Assembly: GCA_020442225.1 (NCBI GenBank)
Contig: JAGRKR010000377.1
Span: 1 to 5,583 of the forward strand
Reading direction: 5' to 3'
From: Hyphomicrobiaceae bacterium
Lineage (GTDB): Bacteria; Pseudomonadota; Alphaproteobacteria; Rhizobiales; Hyphomicrobiaceae
Length of the DNA: 5,583 nt
Shown: positions 1 through 4,939 of the stretch, in pieces
Layout: each line of letters opens with the position of its first letter
How positions within the stretch are numbered: the first letter of the stretch is position 1
Notes under the pieces: model-generated
The model's database searches: none
What the model saw: the letters and a program-made list of their open reading frames with translations, nothing else
Told to the model about the DNA's origin: nothing
Position numbers and translations under genes: made by a program

Positions 1-590
1 TGGTGCCGGTTCCGGGCGAGCACAACGCCGCCAATGCGATCGCCGCCATCGCCGTCGCCAGCGAGGCCGGCGTCGAGGACCGCAGGATCGTCGAGGCGAT
101 CGCCGCGTTCTCGGGCGTCAAGCGACGCTTCACGCTCACCGGGACGTGGAACGGCGTCGCCGTGTTCGACGATTATGCGCATCATCCCGTCGAGATCGCC
201 GCCGTCCTGGCGGCGGCGCGCCGCTCGGCCAAGGGGCGCGTCATCGCCGTTGTGCAGCCGCACCGCTACTCGCGCGTCCACGATCTCTTCCAGGATTTCT
301 CCCAGTGCTTTGCCGATGCCGATGCCGTGCTCGTGGCTCCGATCTATTCGGCGGGCGAGGCCCCGATCGAGGGGATCGATCACGTGACGCTGGCGGAGGG
401 CATACGCCGCAGCGGGCACCCCCGGGCCGTGGCCATCGACCACGAGCATGACCTCGCGCCCGTCCTGCGCGATCTCGCGCGCCCCGGCGACTACGTCGTG
501 GTCATGGGCGCGGGCACGAACACCGATTGGGCCTACGCGCTGCCGGATCAGTTGGCCGAGGTTCCGCTCCGGACCGGGAGTGCGATGTGA
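1..590 (+). CDS. murC: UDP-N-acetylmuramate--L-alanine ligase (MurC), C-terminal part, 5' end outside the window
   Basis: Cytoplasmic ATP-dependent Mur ligase that joins L-Ala to UDP-MurNAc, the first peptide-stem step of peptidoglycan synthesis. The first complete codon is at position 3. About 195 residues are visible, roughly the last 40% of a protein usually near 470-490 residues. Counting from the first visible codon: the end of the central ATPase domain with PGEHNAANA (4-12), then GVKRRF (38-43) leading into the C-terminal domain. [10 protein letters not shown] (56-65), QPHRYSR (85-91) and [11 protein letters not shown] (114-124) follow; all are MurC family signatures. The last family motif reads [13 protein letters not shown], whereas the form I know is closer to GAGNITQWAYALP, so three positions differ. 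The stop overlaps the murB start by 4 bp (GTGA), which suggests translational coupling. The GTG at position 3 is an internal valine codon and not a start. The identity is secure. Confidence 0.96.
   Translation, partial: VPVPGEHNAANAIAAIAVASEAGVEDRRIVEAIAAFSGVKRRFTLTGTWNGVAVFDDYAHHPVEIAAVLAAARRSAKGRVIAVVQPHRYSRVHDLFQDFSQCFADADAVLVAPIYSAGEAPIEGIDHVTLAEGIRRSGHPRAVAIDHEHDLAPVLRDLARPGDYVVVMGAGTNTDWAYALPDQLAEVPLRTGSAM
576..580 (+). promoter_or_regulatory. Ribosome binding site deciding the murB start
   Basis: GGGAG lies six bases before the GTG at 587, inside the last codons of murC. It supports the GTG over in-frame codons further upstream or the internal ATG at MurB residue 14. The GTG is also the point at which the frame overlaps the murC stop. 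Confidence 0.6.
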
Positions 591-1555
591 CCTTCGCGGA
601 CCTAACGGCCGAGCTGAGAGCCGGCATGCCGGAGCTGCGCGGCCGTTTGCAGTCCAACGTCTCGCTCGCGGACATCACCTGGTTCCGGATCGGCGGTCCG
701 GCGCAGGTGCTGTTCACGCCGGCCGACGAGGCCGATCTCGCCTATTTCCTGGCCCATTGCCCCGAAGAGCTGCCCGTCACCGTCATCGGGCTGGGCTCCA
801 ACCTGCTCGTGCGCGACGGCGGCCTGCGGGGTGTGGTCATCCGCCTGGGGCGTGGTTTCGGGGCCGTCTCGGCCGAGCCGGGCCATCGCGTGCGCGCCGG
901 GGCGGCTGTTCCCGATGTGCGCGTGGCCCGAGCCGCCGCCGAGGCGGGCATCGGCGGTCTCGCCTTCTATCGCGGCATCCCCGGCTCGATCGGCGGCGCC
1001 TTGCGCATGAACGCGGGGGCCCATGGCCGCGAGACCAGGGATGTGCTGGTCTCGGCGCGCGCCGTCGATCGCCACGGCCAGATCCATGAGCTGGCGCTGG
1101 CGGACATGGGCATGAGCTATCGCCACAGCGGCGTGCCGGCGGACTGGATCTTCACGTCGGCGCTGTTCCAGGGCGAGGCCGGCGACCCGCAAGCGATCGA
1201 GCGGGAGATGGAGGAGGTGGCGCGCTACCGCGAGGCCAACCAGCCCGTGAGGGAGCGCACCGGCGGCTCGACCTTCAAGAACCCGCCGGGCGAAAGCGCC
1301 TGGCGCTTGATCGACAAGGCGGGCTGCCGGGGATTGACGGTCGGCGGCGCCAAGGTTTCGGAGTTGCACTGCAACTTCCTGATCAACGGCGGCAGTGCCA
1401 GCGGCGAGGATGTGGAGCGCCTCGGCGAGACCGTGCGCAAGCGCGTCGAGGCGACGAGCGGCATCGCGCTGCAGTGGGAGATCATCCGGCTGGGCGAGCC
1501 ACGCGAGGGGCACGCCGTCGGGCCCGCCCTGGCTCTCGACGCGGACGAGGGGTGA
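587..1555 (+). CDS. murB: UDP-N-acetylenolpyruvoylglucosamine reductase (MurB)
   Basis: FAD-dependent cytoplasmic enzyme that reduces UDP-GlcNAc-enolpyruvate to UDP-MurNAc with NADPH. The product has 322 residues from the GTG start. The FAD-binding domain shows TWFRIGGPA (31-39), [12 protein letters not shown] (68-79), [16 protein letters not shown] (124-139) and MNAGAHG (141-147). YRHS (178-181) carries the Arg expected in the active site (R179). [10 protein letters not shown] (226-235) carries the proton-donor Ser (S228). [11 protein letters not shown] (257-267) is conserved, and LQWEI (295-299) carries the late catalytic Glu (E298). GSTFKNP and the moderate length fit the type II class (no Tyr loop), the usual alphaproteobacterial form. 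The protein ends in a short Ala/Asp-rich tail after RLGEP. The gene overlaps murC by 4 bp. The larger open frame begins at 527, inside murC, and the first 20 codons are unlikely to be used. Confidence 0.96.
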   Translation: MTFADLTAELRAGMPELRGRLQSNVSLADITWFRIGGPAQVLFTPADEADLAYFLAHCPEELPVTVIGLGSNLLVRDGGLRGVVIRLGRGFGAVSAEPGHRVRAGAAVPDVRVARAAAEAGIGGLAFYRGIPGSIGGALRMNAGAHGRETRDVLVSARAVDRHGQIHELALADMGMSYRHSGVPADWIFTSALFQGEAGDPQAIEREMEEVARYREANQPVRERTGGSTFKNPPGESAWRLIDKAGCRGLTVGGAKVSELHCNFLINGGSASGEDVERLGETVRKRVEATSGIALQWEIIRLGEPREGHAVGPALALDADEG

Positions 1556-1661
1556 GCGAACCCGCCACGCCGGGCGGCCATCGAAAGGAGCGGTGCGCGT
1601 CGGCAAGGTCCGCCGTCGCCGCCGGAAGTTCAGTCATCGCAGCCACGCGAGCGAGGAACCC
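1556..1661 (+). other. 106-bp murB-ddl spacer; holds a possible 37-codon open frame and an alternative ddl start
   Basis: No recognised gene lies here. A short frame from the GTG at 1552 (GTGA overlap with the murB stop) to a TGA at 1663-1665 (ATGA overlap with the ddl start) would encode 37 residues rich in Ala, Arg and Ser, with no motif that I know. The same frame is already open upstream inside murB, so its openness means little in such GC-rich DNA. AAAGGAG at 1584-1590 stands two bases before a GTG (1593) that is in frame with ddl. A small CCGCC/GGCGG stem (1562-1566 with 1573-1577) has no T tract, so it is not a terminator. No convincing promoter was seen. Confidence 0.4.
1653..1658 (+). 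promoter_or_regulatory. Ribosome binding site for ddl (ATG 1662)
   Basis: GAGGAA ends three bases before the ATG at 1662. The spacing is a little short. The ATG is still favoured, because the protein that follows begins directly with the normal Ddl N-terminal strand (FEHVAVLMGG). Confidence 0.5.
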
Positions 1662-2594
1662 ATGACGAGAAGCTTCGAGCATGTCGCCGTTCTGATGGGC
1701 GGCTGGTCGGCCGAGCGCGAGGTGAGCCTCAACTCGGGCCGGGCCTGCGCGGATGCCCTGGAGCGTCGGGGCTATCGGGTGAGCCGTGTCGACGTGGGCC
1801 GGGACGTGGCGGTGCGGCTGGCGGAGCTCAAACCCGACGCCTGCTTCAATGCCCTGCACGGCAGGTTCGGAGAGGATGGCACCGTCCAGGGTCTGCTTGA
1901 GGTGATGGGGCTGCCCTATACGCATTCCGGGGTGCTGTCATCGGCTCTCGCGATGCACAAGGAACGCGCCAAGGCAGTCATGCACGCGGCCGGTGTGCCG
2001 GTCGCCGAAAGCGTGGTGGCCAAGCGGCGGGAGGTGGCGGAGCGCCATCTGCTGGAGCCGCCCTACGTCGCCAAGCCGGTCTCGGAGGGCTCGAGCGTCG
2101 GCGTTCATATCGTGCCGCGGGGGAGCAACCGCCCGCCCATGGCGCTGCTCTCGGAAGGTCTCGAATCGGATGACATCATGGTCGAGCGCTTCGTGGCGGG
2201 GCGCGAGCTGACGTGTGCAGTTATAGATGAAAATCCGACAGATATCATAGAAATCCTCCCGGCCGAGGGGCTGGACTTCTACGACTATCAGGCGAAGTAC
2301 GCGCCGGGAGGCTCCCGGCACCTGCTTCCGGCCAGTCTTTCACCGAATATTTACGATTTGGTACGGAAATTAACGTTAGCGGCCCACAAGGCACTCGGGT
2401 GCCGTGGGGTCTCGCGTGCAGATTTTCGCTTCGACGATACGCAGGGCGGCACGGGCGAGCTCGTGTGCCTCGAGGTCAATACCCAGCCCGGCATGACGGG
2501 GACGTCCCTGGTGCCCGAGCTGGCGGCTCATCAAGGCATGAGCTTCGACGAGCTGGTGAAATGGATCGTGGAGGACGCATCTTGCGACAGATAG
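1662..2594 (+). CDS. ddl: D-alanine--D-alanine ligase (Ddl)
   Basis: ATP-grasp enzyme of the cytoplasm that makes the D-Ala-D-Ala dipeptide used by MurF. The product has 310 residues, normal for DdlB-type ligases. Visible parts are LMGGWSAEREVSLNSG (11-26, with the first-substrate Glu E18), FNALHGRFGEDG (62-73), YTHSGVLSSALAMHK (86-100) and YVAKPVSEGSSVGV (135-148; K138 and the S144 loop). VERFVAGRELT (174-184), FYDYQAKY (206-213), RADFRFD (252-258) and LEVNTQPGMTGTSLVP (270-285) follow. The last two supply the metal ligands D254, E271 and N273 and the phosphate-contacting S282. Tyr213 lies where D-Ala-D-Ala ligases have Tyr and D-Ala-D-lactate ligases have Phe, so an ordinary dipeptide product is expected. 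Two AT-rich stretches with rare codons (about 2217-2256 and 2338-2377) stand out from the GC-rich rest. An in-frame GTG at 1593 would add 23 very basic residues. The 3' end overlaps ftsQ by 13 bp. Confidence 0.96.
   Translation: MTRSFEHVAVLMGGWSAEREVSLNSGRACADALERRGYRVSRVDVGRDVAVRLAELKPDACFNALHGRFGEDGTVQGLLEVMGLPYTHSGVLSSALAMHKERAKAVMHAAGVPVAESVVAKRREVAERHLLEPPYVAKPVSEGSSVGVHIVPRGSNRPPMALLSEGLESDDIMVERFVAGRELTCAVIDENPTDIIEILPAEGLDFYDYQAKYAPGGSRHLLPASLSPNIYDLVRKLTLAAHKALGCRGVSRADFRFDDTQGGTGELVCLEVNTQPGMTGTSLVPELAAHQGMSFDELVKWIVEDASCDR
2217..2377 (+). other. Two AT-rich, rare-codon patches flanking a palindrome inside ddl
   Basis: By hand count, positions 2217-2256 and 2338-2377 are each about 33% GC, while the surrounding genes look close to 65-70%. 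The reading frame is intact. The low GC comes from codons otherwise scarce in the window (ATA, TTA, GTA, ATT, AAT, TCA, CTT). The stretch between the patches is GC-rich and contains the palindrome at 2303-2319. The cause may be an overlapping regulatory element, a small recombination tract or chance; no clear promoter can be read. Confidence 0.5.
2303..2319. repeat. 17-bp perfect inverted repeat within ddl
   Basis: GCCGGGAG, a central G, then CTCCCGGC: eight-base arms without mismatch. As RNA it would fold into a seven-pair stem with a GGC loop. It encodes the conserved Ddl stretch APGGSR, so protein constraint may explain much of it. No T tract follows closely enough for a terminator. Confidence 0.55.
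2570..2575 (+). promoter_or_regulatory. Strong ribosome binding site deciding the TTG start of ftsQ
   Basis: GGAGGA lies six bases before the TTG at 2582, inside the final codons of ddl. It is one of the two best Shine-Dalgarno matches in the window (the other precedes ftsA) and supports the TTG over the in-frame ATG at 2561, which has no comparable site. Confidence 0.7.
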
Positions 2595-3523
2595 GGCAGC
2601 AGACACGCCTTGGAGTGCGCGCGCAGGCGTCGCATGCACTCCACGGCGAGCCGCTGTCCTCGTCGATCTCCGCGTCCGCCCGGCCCCGACGCTCGCCCCT
2701 GGCCGGCAATCTCGTGATCTTCGCGCTGGGCTTTCTCGGCGCCATCATGTTCTCGGTCTGGTTCAGTCACGGCACCGGCGCGCGCAAGAGCGAGCCGCTG
2801 TCGGCGACGCTCGACAAGCTCGCCGTGGCGGCAGGCTTCGCGATCTCCGAAATCACCGTGACTGGCCACAGCTACACGTCCGACCGTGTGGTCTACGCAG
2901 CACTCGGGCTCGATGCACCCAAGTCGTTGATCGGTTTCGACGCCGCCGCCGCCCGGGTCCGGATCGAGCGACTGCCATGGGTCCTGAGCGCCCAGGTCAC
3001 CGAGGCCCTGCCGCGTGGCGTGCGCGTGCACATTCGCGAGCGCAAGGCGTTCGCCATCTGGCGGCACGCCGGGCGCTATGCTCTCGTCGACCGGTCGGGG
3101 CGCGTGCTCGGCGACATCGCCTCTCCCGACGGCACGGGGCTACCGCAGATCGCCGGCGACGGCGCCGCCGAGGCCGCGGACCGATTGTTCACGGCGCTCG
3201 CAGCCTTCGCCGACGTCTCCGGCCGCATCGCCTCCGCGGAGCGCGTCGGCCGGCGTCGCTGGACGCTGCATCTCGAAGGCGGGCTGACCGTGCATCTGCC
3301 ACAGGGCGATCTCCACGGCGGTCTCACGCGCTTCAGGTCGCTTGCCGGCCGCCTCGATCTGTCCGGCGGCAGGTATGCGGAAATCGACCTGCGCTCGCCA
3401 GCCCGTCTCACGCTTCGCTCGCGCTCGCTCGCCCCCGCCGACGCCGCGGCGCGGCGCACGGGCTCGCGTGTTCCCGGCGCCACGGCGCCGCGCGGACAGG
3501 CGCGGGCGGAAAGACGCACTTGA
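2582..3523 (+). CDS. ftsQ: Cell division protein FtsQ
   Basis: Bitopic inner-membrane divisome protein. In known systems it binds FtsB and FtsL and connects the Z-ring to the septal wall synthases. From the TTG start the product has 313 residues. A basic cytoplasmic N-terminus (1-40, ending RPRRSPL) is followed by one hydrophobic segment (about 43-61, NLVIFALGFLGAIMFSVWF). The periplasmic POTRA domain follows (about 88-154), with ISEITVTGHSYTS, LIGFDAAAARVRIERLPWV and VRVHIRERKAFAIW. The beta domain (about 155-275) includes RYALVDRSGRVLGDI and a late YAEIDLRSPARLTLR strand. The last 35 residues form a disordered-looking Arg/Ala/Pro tail. FtsQ is poorly conserved, so the call rests on this architecture, these motifs and its place between ddl and ftsA. 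The TTG is chosen for its ideal Shine-Dalgarno; GTG 2615 and ATG 2561 are alternatives. A weak start codon fits a protein kept at low copy number. Confidence 0.93.
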   Translation: MRQIGQQTRLGVRAQASHALHGEPLSSSISASARPRRSPLAGNLVIFALGFLGAIMFSVWFSHGTGARKSEPLSATLDKLAVAAGFAISEITVTGHSYTSDRVVYAALGLDAPKSLIGFDAAAARVRIERLPWVLSAQVTEALPRGVRVHIRERKAFAIWRHAGRYALVDRSGRVLGDIASPDGTGLPQIAGDGAAEAADRLFTALAAFADVSGRIASAERVGRRRWTLHLEGGLTVHLPQGDLHGGLTRFRSLAGRLDLSGGRYAEIDLRSPARLTLRSRSLAPADAAARRTGSRVPGATAPRGQARAERRT

Positions 3524-3530
3524 TGCATGT

Positions 3531-3536
3531 AAGGAG
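3531..3536 (+). promoter_or_regulatory. Ribosome binding site favouring the GTG start of ftsA
   Basis: AAGGAG lies seven bases before the GTG at 3544. It falls downstream of the competing ATG at 3523, so it can serve only the GTG. This is the main reason for the start chosen. Confidence 0.65.
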
Positions 3537-3543
3537 TAGCAAG

Positions 3544-4830
3544 GTGCTCAGATTCAGCAAGAAGAGATCAGGGCGTCATGACGTCGTGACGCTGCTCGAT
3601 ATCGGCACATCGAAGATCTGCTGCATGATCGTGGCGCTCGAAGGCGACATCCGCGACTGGCGTCCCGGCCAGCCGCTGCCGGCGCGCCTGCTCGGTCTTG
3701 GGCATCAGCGCTCGCGCGGCATCCGCGCAGGCGTGGTCGACAAGATCGAGGAGGTCGAGGACGCGCTCTGCAACGCCGTCGGGCAGGCCGAGCGCATGGC
3801 CGGCATCACCGTCGACGACGTCGTCATCTCCGTGTCCTGCGGACGCCTCAAGAGCCGCAACTTCGCTGCGAGCGTGCGTCTCGGCGGCGCCACCGTCACG
3901 CGTTCGGACCTCGATCGGGTCGTCGCCGGAGCACAGCGGCACTGCCAGAACGAGGGGCGCTCCCTCGTGCATCTCGGCTGCATCGGCATGCGACTCGACG
4001 GTGTCGGGCCGGTGGCCGATCCGACGGGCATGGCGGGACGCGTGCTCTCCGCCGACATGCACGCCGTGACGGCCGACGATACGCCGCTCGGCAACCTCCT
4101 GATGGCCGTCGAGCGCGCCCACCTCAACGTCGTCGGCTTCGTCGCCTCGCCGCTGGCGAGCGGCCTCGCCGCGACCACGCTGGAAGAGCGGCGCGTCGGC
4201 GTGCTGTGCCTCGACATGGGCGGCGGCGTCACCACGCTCTCGGTATTTGCCGACGGGCACTTCCTGTTCACCGACGCCATCGCCGTCGGCGGCTCGCACA
4301 TGACCTTCGACATCGCCCGGGCGCTCTCGACGCCGGTTGCCGAAGCTGAGCGAATCAAAACGCTTTATGGCAATGTCGTCGGAGCGGCATCCGATGAGAC
4401 GGAGTATTTCTCCTACCCTGCGGTGGGTGACGAGGAGACAAGCCTGTGCCAGAGCTCGAGGGCTCGCCTCAGGGAGATCGTGCAGGCGCGGGCGGATCTG
4501 TTGTTCGGCCTGGTGGAGCAGCGGCTCGAGGAGAGCGGCCTCGCCGGCTATGCGGGGCAGCGCGTCGTGCTGACCGGTGGCGGCTCGCAACTGGCGGGTG
4601 TGGGCGCCTATGCGGCCGATCGGCTGGGCAAGGCGGTGCGCGTCGGCCGGCCGGCGGCCGTTGCTCGGATGCCCGAGAGCCTTTCGGCTCCGGCTTTCTC
4701 GACCGTCGTCGGGCTCCTGCACGCGGTCTGCGATCCTTCGATCGAGGTTCGCGCCTACCAGGAGCCGGAGACTCTGGCGACGGGTACGGGCTCATTGCAA
4801 CGCGTGGGGCAATGGATCCGCGGGTTCTGA
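3544..4830 (+). CDS. ftsA: Cell division protein FtsA
   Basis: Actin-like ATPase on the inner face of the cytoplasmic membrane; it tethers FtsZ filaments and recruits later divisome proteins. From the GTG the product has 428 residues, the usual size. The phosphate-1 motif is LLDIGTSK (17-24). GLGHQRSRGIRAGVVDKIEEVEDA (52-74 region) and VISVSCGRLKS (94-104) lead into the FtsA-specific 1C subdomain (roughly 100-185). SPLASGLAA (202-210) follows, then phosphate-2 LCLDMGGGVTTLSVF (221-235), AVGGSHMTFDIARAL (247-261) and the adenosine motif VVLTGGGSQLAGV (341-353). The C-terminus, SLQRVGQWIRGF, fits the amphipathic membrane-targeting helix of the family. The gene lies 20 bp after the ftsQ stop. 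An ATG at 3523 (TGATG overlap with the ftsQ stop) would add seven residues; it lacks a good Shine-Dalgarno but would give tight coupling. The identity is certain, the start less so. Confidence 0.96.
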   Translation: MLRFSKKRSGRHDVVTLLDIGTSKICCMIVALEGDIRDWRPGQPLPARLLGLGHQRSRGIRAGVVDKIEEVEDALCNAVGQAERMAGITVDDVVISVSCGRLKSRNFAASVRLGGATVTRSDLDRVVAGAQRHCQNEGRSLVHLGCIGMRLDGVGPVADPTGMAGRVLSADMHAVTADDTPLGNLLMAVERAHLNVVGFVASPLASGLAATTLEERRVGVLCLDMGGGVTTLSVFADGHFLFTDAIAVGGSHMTFDIARALSTPVAEAERIKTLYGNVVGAASDETEYFSYPAVGDEETSLCQSSRARLREIVQARADLLFGLVEQRLEESGLAGYAGQRVVLTGGGSQLAGVGAYAADRLGKAVRVGRPAAVARMPESLSAPAFSTVVGLLHAVCDPSIEVRAYQEPETLATGTGSLQRVGQWIRGF

Positions 4831-4939
4831 CGGCGGCGCCATGCGCCATGTGTGAGTGTGTTTCGGGGAGGGCGTGCGTAACGATTGCACAGAGCGTCGA
4901 CCATGTCGGCGACCTAGAGGGACGGATAGCGAGGCCGAG
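4831..4939 (+). other. 109-bp ftsA-ftsZ spacer; leader of ftsZ
   Basis: No recognised gene. A perfect five-pair hairpin GGCGC-CAT-GCGCC (4835-4847) sits just after the ftsA stop but has no T tract, so it is not a rho-independent terminator. A TG-rich run follows (about 4848-4866). TTGCAC at 4885-4890 resembles a -35 box, but no acceptable -10 lies 16-18 bases downstream, and no TTAA-type CtrA site is present. A short frame from ATG 4848 to TGA 4941-4943 (31 residues, three Cys near its start) ends in an ATGA overlap with ftsZ. It has no Shine-Dalgarno and continues an open shadow frame from ftsA, so I do not call it a gene. Confidence 0.4.
4931..4934 (+). promoter_or_regulatory. Ribosome binding site for ftsZ
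   Basis: GAGG lies five bases before the ATG at 4940. It is modest in strength but well placed, and the ATG gives the normal alphaproteobacterial FtsZ N-terminus. Confidence 0.5.

Noticed and set aside
602..1606. Long minus-strand open frame (334 codons) opposite murB
   Set aside because: A GC-rich shadow of murB: the composition is Arg/Ala/His-rich, no domain is recognisable, and the plus strand carries complete MurB motifs.
2221..2248. Promoter TTATAG-N16-TATCAT in the first AT-rich patch of ddl
   Set aside because: Only two of six -35 bases match the consensus; such matches are expected in any AT-rich patch.
3475..3490. Six-pair hairpin CGGCGC-CACG-GCGCCG near the ftsQ 3' end, considered as terminator or attenuator
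   Set aside because: It lies within coding sequence, has no T tract, and GC-only stems of this size are common at this base composition.
3568..4722. Minus-strand open frame of 384 codons opposite ftsA
   Set aside because: Antisense shadow with low-complexity His/Ala/Arg/Asp content and no motif; FtsA on the plus strand has all ATPase motifs in place.
4835..4847. Hairpin after the ftsA stop as a terminator separating ftsA from ftsZ
   Set aside because: The stem is only five pairs with a three-base loop and no following T run.
4885..4918. sigma70-type promoter for ftsZ (TTGCAC with CCTAGA)
   Set aside because: The spacer would be 22 bases and the -10 match is poor.
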